The translations under genes and the position numbers were made by a program. Shown one piece after another: positions 1 to 8,230 of a DNA stretch of 14,321 bases; position 1 is the stretch's first letter, and every line of letters begins with the position of its first letter. This DNA is from Dunaliella salina (Eukaryota > Chlorophyta > Chlorophyceae > Chlamydomonadales > Dunaliellaceae). Below the pieces are notes generated by a model. The model had not been told where the DNA came from, made no database searches, and saw only the letters and a program-made list of their open reading frames with translations. The DNA is taken from NCBI GenBank assembly GCA_002284615.2, contig MU069523.1, positions 328,861-343,181 on the forward strand, in the 5' to 3' direction.

Positions 1-49
1 CATTACGAATCCCCGTTGTCAAAGTGTGTGCACTTTCGCACGTGCACAG

Positions 50-226
50 GCCTTAGAACACGGCGTTTGGAGTGCCCTACTTGATCGATTGGCTGACCCT
101 GATGAGGATGAAAGTGTGCACGAGTCAGTGCTGCTGTGCATAGCTGAGTTGTTTACGCCAACCACGCATCAACTGGCCTCTGCTGCTCATGTGCATCTGA
201 GGCTCGCCGCAGAAATGCTTGTCAAG
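50..226 (+). CDS. Exon 1 (internal exon) of helical-repeat protein gene
   Basis: This segment encodes 59 residues, beginning ALEHGVWSALLDRL and ending LRLAAEMLVK. A CACAG acceptor lies immediately before it and a strong donor, AAG|GTAAGC, immediately after, both in phase 0. The translation is acidic in the middle (DPDEDES) and then helical (SVLLCIAELF), consistent with one armadillo/HEAT-like helix pair. The open frame runs further left to the window edge, so the acceptor choice at 48-49 is the less certain end. No start codon is expected here, because the first ATG-like triplets upstream are not in a convincing context. The protein family is not recognised. Confidence 0.6.
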
Positions 227-710
227 GTAAGCAGGCATAAGAAAGGCATCAAGGGTTAGGTAAAGGAAGGCTTAAGGTTGTTTATAAGAGAGGTCATGAA
301 GGGTAATCACAAAGGAAGGCTCAAGGCTCAAGGTAAACAGGCTGCCATATGTGTCAGGTTCAGGGAGACAAAACAAGCAGGTCCAGACGAGGTAAGCTGG
401 CCCAGACAAGGTATGCAGGTGCAGACAAGGTCAGCAGACTGCCATTTGTGTTCAGGTTCAGGAAGACAAGGCAAGCAGGCCTATTATGTCTGTAAACTTT
501 GCCTTGCTTGAGAACAATGGAACCAACGCTTTCCCATGAATCTCACCAACCTGAAAGATGTTGCCCTGAAGCATGCTCATAAACAAGCAACTGATCGACT
601 TGTGCAAGCCCACATACTCTCAAGCAGGTATACAATGCACTTGAGAATGCATATTCTGACATACTAAAACGGCGTGCGCTATACCTGTGTGGTCACACTG
701 TCGCTTTCAG
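227..710 (+). other. Intron 1, with internal duplications
   Basis: This 484-base intron runs from GTAAGC to TCGCTTTCAG. It contains no sustained open frame of protein-like composition. Its middle holds a direct duplication and short tandem units, described separately, which create several extra GGTAAG-like sites. Confidence 0.55.
338..481 (+). repeat. Direct repeat (about 47 bp, two copies) flanking 18-19-bp tandem units
   Basis: Copy 1 (338-384) and copy 2 (435-481) share the series CTGCCAT.TGTGT, CAGGTTCAGG, AGACAA and CAAGCAGG with a few substitutions and one indel; their offset is 97 bases. Between them lie about three diverged units built on CAGACRAGGT (383-436). Several units contain GGTAAGC or GGTATGC, close to a 5' splice site consensus. 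Confidence 0.75.
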
Positions 711-1121
711 CCTGACGATCTCGTGGACGGTGAAGGAGCCAGTATGCTGCCTTGTCAGCTTGCTCTACACTTGCTGGGCCCTGCTGGCGAAAGAGCCCCG
801 GGCGCCCTTGCAATTGCCCGCATCGTGGTTGCCCTGTTGGAGCATCTGGGCGCGAGCTGCCAGCATGAGATGCTGGAGAGTGAGGTCACGCAGGCGCTGA
901 TGGTTGCGGTGGCCAAGCCAGTGGTGGGTACCACTATTTTGCCAGTGGTGGGTACCAATGCTTTAGTGGGTACCACTGTTTTAGTGGATACCAGTGTTTT
1001 GGCAGTAGTGCGTACCGCTGTTTTGGTTGGTACCACCATTTTGGCAGTGGTGGGTACCACTGTTTTGTCACGCGGATGCATAGAGGCAGCCTGCCATATA
1101 CCATGGGGGTTACATGCACCT
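711..1121 (+). CDS. Exon 2 of helical-repeat protein gene, carrying an in-frame minisatellite
   Basis: An acceptor CGCTTTCAG precedes codon CCT at 711, in phase 0. The first 70 residues (PDDLVDGEGASMLPC, then LALHLLGPAGE and IARIVVALLEHLGAS) are Leu/Ala-rich helices of solenoid type. From 921 to 1067 the frame passes without a stop through seven diverged repeat units encoding V-V-G-T-T-(V/I)-L. It then reaches a strong donor, CCT|GTGAGT, at 1122, again in phase 0. A weaker phase-0 donor exists at 924 (GTG|GTGGGT). If that one is used, the minisatellite is intronic and the exon ends after VAKPV. The start is well supported; the end is the doubtful part. Confidence 0.6.
921..1067 (+). repeat. 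Diverged minisatellite, 7 units of 18-24 bp (GTGGTGGGTACCACTRTTTTG)
   Basis: Seven units of 24, 21, 18, 21, 21, 21 and 21 bases run head to tail. Five of the seven keep the palindrome GGTACC. Every unit length is a multiple of three, so the host reading frame survives and spells variants of VVGTTVL. Differences between units are a mixture of synonymous (TTG/TTA, ACT/ACC) and mostly conservative changes. Confidence 0.85.
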
Positions 1122-1286
1122 GTGAGTACCGATCAGATCAAGCTTCCCATGAATCGGATGGCATGTGTGGGCATCTTTGAGGATGATCGCTCAGCTGGTT
1201 TGTGTCTTGACCTTGAAAGGTCGCACTTGCCGACTTTTTTGCTAATCACCCATCCGTATGAAAGGAACATGAAAGCAGGGCCAAGT

Positions 1287-1314
1287 CACACACACACACA
1301 CACACTCACACACA
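1287..1314 (+). repeat. (CA)n microsatellite at the 3' end of intron 2
   Basis: A CA tract with one CT interruption runs directly into the AG used as the exon 3 acceptor (CACACACAG|GGG). It replaces a normal pyrimidine tract, so acceptor strength may vary with tract length. Confidence 0.8.
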
Positions 1315-1315
1315 G

Positions 1316-1510
1316 GGGAAACATGCCAGCAGCGGTGTCTTGTGCGCGCTGGCACTGTTCCATCTCATCGCGGCTTCTCCAGGGCTGCTGCTTCCTGCCT
1401 TAAGCAAGGGCTCAGAGCTCGTCCGATCCTTGTGCGCCCTGTTGCAGCATGTGGTGGATGGGGTAGCATCAGGTCCCCCCAGGGGAAATCTGTCTACTAA
1501 CACCTTGAAA
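1316..1510 (+). CDS. Exon 3 of helical-repeat protein gene
   Basis: This segment encodes 65 residues, phase 0 at both ends. The acceptor is CACACAG|GGG and the donor AAA|GTAAGT is near-perfect. The translation has classic solenoid character: SSGVLCALALFHLIAASPG, then LLLPALSKGSELVRSLCALL, then a polar, proline-containing tail (VASGPPRGN). This is the best armadillo-like helix set in the window. Two alternative acceptors at 1328-1332 (CAGCAG) would need phase 2 and do not match exon 2, so 1316 is preferred. Function is unknown. Confidence 0.65.
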
Positions 1511-1621
1511 GTAAGTTCTTGCGTGGTTCCGGAAGGATAGTTCCTGTGGATACGTGGTGTATGCTGTCAAGTCATTTCTTTTTGATTTGGTGCGCAGAAA
1601 GTTTGAACCATAAGTGCTGCA

Positions 1622-1749
1622 TTCAGACTGCATGTATGTGTGCGCTGTTGCTTGTGGCCCACATCCTGTGCTCAGCTGCTGCCTTCAGACTGCAAGTGTG
1701 TGTGTGCGCGCTGTTGCTTATGGCCCACATCCTGTGCTCAGCTGCTGCC
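1622..1749 (+). repeat. Tandem duplication, units of 62 and 66 bp
   Basis: Copy 1 (1622-1683) and copy 2 (1684-1749) both run from TTCAGACTGCA through a GT-rich segment to GGCCCACATCCTGTGCTCAG and CTGCTGCC. The length difference is in the GT-rich part. The second copy is followed by a TTCAC remnant and the long (TG)n tract. All of this lies in intron 3 (1511-2148). Confidence 0.85.
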
Positions 1750-1754
1750 TTCAC

Positions 1755-1756
<2 letters not shown>

Positions 1757-1843
<87 letters not shown>
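1757..1843 (+). repeat. (TG)n microsatellite, 87 bp
   Basis: Uninterrupted TG dinucleotides run for 87 bases inside intron 3. The cysteine/valine open frames through it are artefacts of the repeat. Confidence 0.97.
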
Positions 1844-1844
<1 letters not shown>

Positions 1845-2068
1845 GTGTGCATGTTGCGTGTGTTGTGGCTAAGTGAATGCTAAACTTGGCCAATGCCACT
1901 AAAAGCTGTCTGTTGCTTCAGGTCTTAGGCAGCTTTTTTCTCCTTTTCCAAGCATAGATCATGCTCACCTGTTGTGCTCAGCATTTCTATCTTCTCTACT
2001 ACTTCGCTTGCACACATCATGAAGGACAAGTCTTGCTTAACTCTCATATATCATGGTTAACAGCCCCC

Positions 2069-2105
2069 AATGAAAATGGAAATGGAAATGGTAATGGAAA
2101 TGGGG
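2069..2105 (+). repeat. ATGGAA hexamer tandem array
   Basis: About six diverged units of ATGGAA lie 43 bases upstream of the exon 4 acceptor, in intron 3. Purine-rich GAA-type arrays can act as splicing enhancers; that role is inference here. Confidence 0.7.
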
Positions 2106-2148
2106 CCCACTTTTGAGAAGCTCCGAACATTTTCCTGTTCTCCTGCAG

Positions 2149-2301
2149 GCCATCTCTACCTTGGCTAAACTGGCATCTCCATTGGTCACTGCTAACAAGG
2201 GGCCAGATCCTGAGCTTGAGCAGATGCAGGCCAGCATCCAGCAGCAGATGCTGGAATCTCATTTGCTTGACGTGTCCCTGGGCTTAGCAGCAACTGCTGC
2301 G
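2149..2301 (+). CDS. Exon 4 of helical-repeat protein gene
   Basis: This segment encodes 51 residues, phase 0 at both ends. The acceptor TTCTCCTGCAG is strong and the donor GCG|GTAGGT is good. The translation reads AISTLAKLASPLVTANKGPD, then a Gln/Glu-rich helix (ELEQMQASIQQQMLE), then SHLLDVSLGLAATAA. The Leu/Ala pattern again suggests alternating helices. No catalytic or metal-binding motif is seen. Confidence 0.65.
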
Positions 2302-2712
2302 GTAGGTCGTTGCTGCATCTGTTGCTGCTGCTGATGATAAAGATGTCTGAATGCTCATTTGAATTTTAAGTAAAGAAAAGTCACTTGGCGGCCATTCTCT
2401 TATGGACAAGGATTTTTCCTGTATCTCACGTACATTTTGCATGGAGGCGTTGCAAGTTCAAACCCCAATGGTTCAATTTTTGACACTTGCCCGTGGCTAT
2501 CACACGCAATTGAATCGTTCGCCTTTTACAATTGCTTTCACCAATCTTTGCTTGCTCATTATTTTTTGCAGTTGGCTCAATGCCAAAGCATTCAGTTTGA
2601 GTATCAGTGCTGAAGGTTGCCTGGGGTCTCTCCTATGAGTGGGATGTGAAGCAAGGCCTACCTTTTTTACTTCTATACCTTTGCCGCCTTTTTTAATGGG
2701 TATGGCATGCAG

Positions 2713-2871
2713 AATCTGGAGCTGTTGGTGCGTCTCGAGAAGTCACTCTTGAGAGGTCTTGGCATAGTGGAGGACACAGCATCAGGACTGGCTGCCAGTG
2801 CCATGCTCATCTCCTCCCACCTGAAGCATCTGGAGGGCGTAAGATTGAGGCTGTCATTTGAAATCAAGCAG
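2713..2871 (+). CDS. Exon 5 of helical-repeat protein gene
   Basis: This segment encodes 53 residues, phase 0 at both ends. The acceptor GGCATGCAG follows a TTTTTTAATGGG stretch and the donor CAG|GTACGC is good. The translation starts NLELLVRLEKSLLRGLG and ends RLRLSFEIKQ, with an Ala/Ser/Leu-rich helix between. A second donor-like GTAAGA inside the exon at 2839 could give a shorter isoform, but it would change the phase. Next downstream is either the doubtful exon at 3057 or, 10 kb on, the exon at 12879; both are phase-compatible. Confidence 0.65.
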
Positions 2872-3056
2872 GTACGCTTATGGCTTTGTTGAAGCCCACG
2901 ATGCATGACATCACAGCTCATACAGTCAAGCACGCATGCCATAAAGCTCTCCAAGAATAGCTGGTCCAGATTTGACAATNGTTCGGCCATGTTCCTAAAC
3001 TCACATGCAGGTTTACATGCATACATTTGCCTGCTACATGTCTCAGTGTTTTGCAG

Positions 3057-3113
3057 GGTCGATCTGAGAAATGTANTGCAGAATTAGCCGTCCCTACAAG
3101 CATGTCATTGTAA
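3057..3113 (+). CDS. Possible alternative terminal exon with stop codon
   Basis: After a good acceptor (CTCAGTGTTTTGCAG), a phase-0 frame of 18 codons (GRSEKC, an ambiguous codon, then AELAVPTSMSL) ends in TAA at 3111-3113. It lies 185 bases after the exon 5 donor, a distance typical of the other introns. If used, it would close the left gene and make the exons beyond 12879 a separate gene or an alternative 3' end. The N at 3076 lies inside it. The frame is short and this could be chance. Confidence 0.3.
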   Translation, partial: GRSEKCXAELAVPTSMSL

Positions 3114-3338
3114 CAACAAGCAACATTCCAACCTGATGTTCCTGGTAGTTGCTTGTGTCAGCTGAATGGCCTTGGCGGTTGGACACCACCTTGATGGCTG
3201 CCTGTGCAGGCCGTGGCCCAGCAAACAGATTTTGATAGAGAGAAGAAAGAGAAAACTTTCCTTGCACCAGGAGGCGAAACAAATCTTCTGCTAGAAGGCG
3301 CATGTGAAATTTGGGCTGGACCCTCTGGACCCTCTTGA

Positions 3339-3365
3339 CCCACAACCCAACCCCCAAAACCCCCC
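3339..3365 (-). other. G-quadruplex-type motif
   Basis: On the minus strand the run order is six G, four T, five G, two T, three G, TTGT, three G. This matches the G3+N1-7 four-run rule exactly. Whether it folds in vivo is unknown. Confidence 0.7.
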
Positions 3366-3850
3366 TTACACTGCCCCAATCCAGACAAAAAGGGTACCAA
3401 TCTGCTTCCCTTTCAAGTTTCCATCCATTTTCATTTCCAGCGCCTTTAAAAAGCGAGTTGTGGCAGAGTTATGGAGCAAAAACTGCTCAGCAGACGCCTG
3501 TGCATAACTGCCCTTCCAGACACCCACGACTGGCTTCCAAGTCCATAGATTGCCCTCCTGATATCACCGAGCAAGAAAGCATCATATATTGTAACTGTCC
3601 TGGGAGTTTGGATTGATGTTCTGCATGTTTGCCTCTACATCCCTTGCCGTTCAGCCCCTTGCATGCTTGGCACTGACTCCCAGCCATGCACGCACGGCCC
3701 CCCTCTAACCCAACTTGCACAAAGAGGGTGCCAATCAAAAGGAATCCGGCAATATATTCGAAATTCTGTACAAGTGGCACAGAAAATTCCGGAGGGGGGT
3801 CCCAAAAAGGTCGGAAGCCCCCTAACCACCCCCTCACCCCTTCCGATTGG

Positions 3851-3852
<2 letters not shown>

Positions 3853-3929
<77 letters not shown>

Positions 3930-3940
3930 CATACATACAT
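3853..3940 (+). repeat. (TC)37 microsatellite followed by (CATA)n
   Basis: Seventy-four bases of uninterrupted TC (3853-3926) pass directly into a short CATA array and then AT-rich sequence. The Ser-Leu and Arg-Glu open frames through it are artefacts. A mirror-symmetric polypyrimidine tract of this length can adopt triplex (H-DNA) structure. Confidence 0.95.
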
Positions 3941-6900
3941 ATATAAATGTATATATATAGCCCAATCGATATCTCTCAAAGTGAGGATTCTCAATGTATT
4001 GGTTTTAAAGAAGATTTGAGCATGGCATCCAAAAGTTATGACTTGCTACCCTCCTGAATGCACATACACATTTCGCGAACACCACAATGTTTTGCTCTGG
4101 ACTCCTACCTTGATGACCTAGTGGTGCCTTTTCGCCTTTACATTACCCTCCAGGAGAGCCATGTCCTCCAAAATCGACGCGGATCAACAGAAGATTTGGA
4201 TTTTATATTTATGACAAAAGCACGCAATCTGTTGTGAAAACTCATGAAAAGTCTCCAGCTTCTTGTGCACAAAATGAATAAGGTTGGCCAATCCGGTATA
4301 AGCAATTTTCATGTACCGTATAATACGTGTATAACCTTATTATGCCAGAGGGGGCTATCTGAGGCCCCAAATCAGGTGTTTTCTGCATGCTCCCTGCATA
4401 GGCATCCCACAACTAGCACCTTTTAGACTTGGGCTCCCCTAATTTCTCTAGGGCAAGAGTTCTAAAAGTGTCAGTTGGGGTAACAATGCCTGATCAGCCG
4501 CGGCGTGAACCCTAGTGTTCACCACCAAATCTCCATATCTCACCACCCACTGCACCAAATTGGGTAATTTTTAGTGATTTGGAGTCAGGTTAGCCAAGCT
4601 ATGTGTGAAATCGAGGAGTTAATGCCCCGCCACAATCTGAGGCTACAAAGTGCTTGAGGATGGCCTGTTTGGTACTTCTGCATAAAAAAAGTGAGGGTGG
4701 GGCTCTAATTTTGAGCCATTGGCATTTTAGGTCATTTTAGACCATGTCCGGGCAAATGGGTGCCAAAACACCTTCTCTGGCCCAAATTTTGCCCATATTT
4801 TAGCTCTCAGGTAGGTTTTAGGTCAAGCCTGATCCTTCAGAGTGAAAAAAAAGGGGGGGCAAAATTTGGTCTTGAGCACTTAGTGCATGGTCACCTGCGC
4901 GCCATGTGCTAGGCAAAAGTGGTGCGAACTGGGAAGCCAGGTAAGCACTGTTCTTGGTCCCCACCTGAGTATGAGGACTTGTCCAGCATATTTCCCAGGC
5001 ATGTCCTGCCAGTTTTGGTGGCCCAGGAGTGGGTGTGCGCGTCCCTGGAGCTTGGTCAAAGCGCCAGCTGTCATGAAATTTCAAAAGCCATCTCCTTTTC
5101 ATTCCCAGCCCGCCACCCTTTGAAAACCAGGTAGATGCACCCCTCTCCTAAAAGAGCACTGGAAACTCTTGTAGGACCTCACCTGGTTCCTTGTGCAGGC
5201 CGGAATCCGAACAGATGGCCCGAACAGAGCATCTAGCCAAGCATGGCTCATGCCACAAGAGTTTTTTTATGAATTAAAAATAATCAAAGTGATCGACCGG
5301 ACTTTGACTGGATTCCGTCCAGTGCACAAAAAGCCTTTGCTTCTCGCCATTTCCCTGCCAAAATCGGGGTGCCAGGGAGCGATTTTCTGGACCCCAGCCC
5401 CAGCCCCCCGGGCCCCCTGGAATGTGCTCCTGATGAAGTGCTTAGCCATCGCTGCTGGTCAGGTAAGCTGGGGAGGGGCTTCCAGACTTAGGAGTGAGGA
5501 CCCCATTCTGGCAGGGATTTTGCTTGATTTCTGGCCCCCACCCTGGGTCACCCTCCAGCACAAGCTGGGTATGCAGGGTTGCTCAGAAGGTCCAAATTAA
5601 AGGTCCTGCATACTCGGAAATAGCTGGCTGCAGCTGGGCATTAACTCAAACCTACTTGGCTAACCTGATTTGGAGTAATGTAACAAGAAAATATCATTGG
5701 AAAAAATTGGAGCAAAAAGACCTAGTGGTTGGTGTTCTGTGGCAAATTTAGCCATTTCTCATAAAAAAGCACCGAACTAGAGTGCACCATTGAGATTTAG
5801 CCCTGTCTATCTAAGCACACAGGGCGACTTACACAAACCTGTGCACATGCATGGGTAGCCTGTGAAGCCAGCTACCTGTTGAAGCCAGATTTGTCCCAAT
5901 CAGAGGAAGTGGCTGTGAGTTACTGCACTTTAAACGCAGAAAAGGAGTATATTTGGGCACTTGCTCAGTCAGCCCCCTCTGTTATAATGCGGCCGTATAT
6001 CCATAGAATCCGTATGATTCAGAGTTTGAAAGGTCTCAGGATTAAGTCAAGGCGGGGTCATTCTGGAGCTTTCAAAGAGCATGCCTACCCAATCTTGTTG
6101 CGCCAAAAAGTGAAGGTTTGCAAGGCTAGGGCGGTCCAAAAGTTCAAAAACACCATGCTTGCCGCTGTACATCAGTTTCGAAGACCAGAGCAACCCATTT
6201 CAAGCCCAATAATCTCTCCTCCTTCCCATCTAGCACCCATCTAGCTTCCTCATGCGTCACCCACCCTGTCTGCCCTGTAGCTGGGTTTTCTTGCATCCCA
6301 GATGGCGGCCCATCCTCCTTCCCCTCTGTATCAACCTCCATGTCTGCTCCTTCCTCATCTGCCGCTGGCGCTGCCGCTGCTGTATTAATGGTTCCTGCTG
6401 TATTAATGCCTCACTTGTCACAGCTGTGTTCCCTACCGTGCTGCTCCTTGCTGCAGTGCCCCCCATCTCACTTGCGCATCCTTCTGCTGGACTACCTGTG
6501 CCTGCATCTCCTGCAGTTGTGTTTGCTGCTGGTGTGCTCTGTACGCATGCACTTTCCCTTGCCTGAGCCCCGCTTTGTGTTGCAGAGGCACTTGAACCAT
6601 GACAGTGCATACTTCGAAGCATATTAAATCAGGCAAACATGAAAAAAAAAGGTCCGCTTACATTGAGAGCAATTTGAATTTAAAACCTCTCGATCTTCTG
6701 TTGAAGGGTCACTTTCTAAGGCACTTGTATGGAATTTTTAGACGTTTATAAGAATACGGATATGGAGCCCCCCCCCAAATAATTATACGCCGCCTTATAC
6801 GGCCCGTATGTTACAGGCCACCTTATACAAATCGGCCAACTGGAGTGGATTGTTTACCTCGGATAGTACATAGTCAAATTTCATGAACGAGAGCGCCTGC

Positions 6901-7341
6901 AACGTTTTTGGTCGAAGCCCCATTCATGGATTGTGAGCTCTTAGGCTTATCTGTCTCTCTTTTGAGCTCACACCTGCTGCCTAGACCCGCCCAGTGCACC
7001 TCCACCAGTGCTTCCTTTAAGGATTTTGCAACACCTTAATTTCATGTCTCTCCCCAAAATGGCAACTTTCAAAATCTCCATTTTAAGTCTTTTTGGCTTA
7101 GCCCGCCGAGAGGCCTGCGGCCTCCTGCGAGAGCCTGTGTGGAGGAAAGCCCTTAAGTTTTCGAATCAAACGTCTCTATTCAGGCCCATGGCTCACTCGG
7201 CCGCACTTGTGCGCTTAAAAAACTTGAAATAAAATTAGGCAGCTCAAAAACGGATGTCCACAGTGTTGCAGTTTGCACACTGATGCCTTGTGCAACTTGC
7301 ACGCTGATCCCTTGCAATCTCCAACTACTATCTACAACTAT

Positions 7342-7746
7342 CTACAACCTATCAATCTCCAATTGCTTCACTCCTCGACGCTTATTCATATCAAGCCATT
7401 GCCCATTGGCAGCTGGGTAAGGAAAAGACTTGACGCTGAACTTCCTGCACTTGAAACCCATCCATGCTGTGCCTCTCTTCTGATGGCTGTCGCTAGCCTC
7501 ATGGGCTTTCACTGTCTGTGCCCGGCACTGCAAGGTCACATCACACAAGCTGCATCCTGCCCTGTGCTGGCCATCTTTACCTGCCCCTTTGTTCATAAGC
7601 CAGTGCTGTCGGCGTGGCTGTCCCTTAGGAGGCTCTTCTTTGAACCACTTTTCCTGGAACCTGTTGGTTGAGCCCACAGCACCCAGCTTCAGCTTGTATA
7701 CCCCATCACTTTGACCCTTTTTGACCCTTGCCTTCTTGTTTGGATT
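7342..7746 (-). pseudogene. C2H2-type zinc-finger open frame, probable transposon-derived fragment
   Basis: On the minus strand an open frame runs from 7746 to a stop at 7342-7344. It has a basic start (NKKARVKK), then TNRFQEKWFKEEPPKG, a WLM motif, and a zinc finger with C-x2-C-x13-H-x5-H spacing (C, C, H and H at 7552-7554, 7543-7545, 7501-7503 and 7483-7485), ending SHQKR. This order (aromatic RFQxxWF, then WL, then CxxC...HxxxxxH) resembles the N-terminal fingers of hAT-like and related transposon proteins; that assignment is inference. There is no ATG in the frame and nothing transposase-like follows, so it is probably a fragment or a single exon of a decayed element. It lies 244 bases left of the Harbinger element and is not part of it. 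Confidence 0.5.
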
Positions 7747-7986
7747 TTATGATTCATCATCACTCATTTATTGAAGCCTAAGAAAGTTAAAAATTTTTGG
7801 GTCTGAAGGTGCTTTTTTCACCCTTTGGAGGAGCGATTTTTCAGGCTTCAAAGGGCCTTTGAGAGCTTCGAGGGAGGGGAGGTCGCTCCCACACAGAGAC
7901 CCCCGGACACCCCACAGAAGTTGTTTTCATGTGAATGTGAAAAGTCGGAAAAGCCTGTTCTTGTCGAAATGACATGGATTTCGAGT

Positions 7987-7989
7987 TAA
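7987..7989. repeat. Target site duplication TAA, left
   Basis: TAA directly adjoins the left terminal inverted repeat and is repeated at 10619-10621. PIF/Harbinger elements are known to duplicate a 3-bp TWA site. Confidence 0.8.
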
Positions 7990-8013
7990 GGCTGCGGTCA
8001 CACACAATTTTTT
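7990..8013 (+). repeat. Left terminal inverted repeat of Harbinger element
   Basis: The sequence starts GGCTGCGGTCACACACAATT. The core GCGGTC.CACACAA is shared with the right end. It is followed by long T/A tracts with CCGTC/GACGG motifs. Confidence 0.8.
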
Positions 8014-8059
8014 CGGTATTTTTTTCAGACCTTTTTCCGTCAGAAATTGGAAAAAAAAT

Positions 8060-8145
8060 GCGGTCACACAATTTTTTTCCGTCCACCGAAAAATTTTTTC
8101 GCCCTCGACGGAAAAATCTTGCAAACGGTCAAACACAATTTTTTT
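8060..8145 (+). repeat. Subterminal repeats of the TIR core, left side
   Basis: Two further copies of the terminal core in direct orientation, GCGGTCACACAATTTTTTT at 8060 and ACGGTCAAACACAATTTTTT at 8125, lie inside the left end. Such repeats are plausible transposase binding sites (inference). Confidence 0.7.
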
Positions 8146-8230
8146 TTCATATTTTTTTTCTTCAGTGCTTAGCCACGGTGAAAGTGCCCCTTTCAGACAG
8201 TCTCTTGCAGGCCCTTTCAAAGAAAGGACC

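Larger units (their letters stand above)
3114..7341. other. Long stretch without a supportable gene
   Basis: I find no convincing gene here. The open stretches present are short, mostly lack an ATG, and have no recognisable domain. The longest protein-looking ones are 5193-5600 (+), 5879-6244 (+, opens with TTG, 121 codons) and 6144-6341 (-, acidic then aromatic). Donor-like GGTAAG sites occur at about 4939 and 5462. The stretch includes a (TC)n tract, a G-rich minus-strand motif, a poly-C run near 6768-6777 and an 18-bp duplication at 6377-6408. Most likely it is intron or intergenic DNA made of degraded mobile elements. Confidence 0.5.

Noticed and set aside
755..1119. Minus-strand open frames across the exon 2 minisatellite
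   Set aside because: Repeats whose period is a multiple of three stay open in several frames. The + frame has splice sites and solenoid-like flanks; the minus frames have neither.
1519..1883. Cysteine/valine-rich open frames of 78-117 codons
   Set aside because: They are the (TG)n tract and the duplicated intronic unit read in different frames; no splice or start context supports them.
3635..4019. Open frames with Ser-Leu or Arg-Glu runs on both strands
   Set aside because: Artefacts of the (TC)37 microsatellite.
4661..4675. TGGCCTGTTTGGTAC, also at 12484-12498, as ends of a mobile element
   Set aside because: The two copies are in direct orientation with no inverted partner or target duplication; 15 bases of identity alone is too little.
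6256..6622. Gln/Arg-rich minus-strand frame and the adjacent acidic frame at 6144-6341
   Set aside because: Pyrimidine-rich + strand composition and an 18-bp duplication explain the open frames; no domain or consistent splicing was found.
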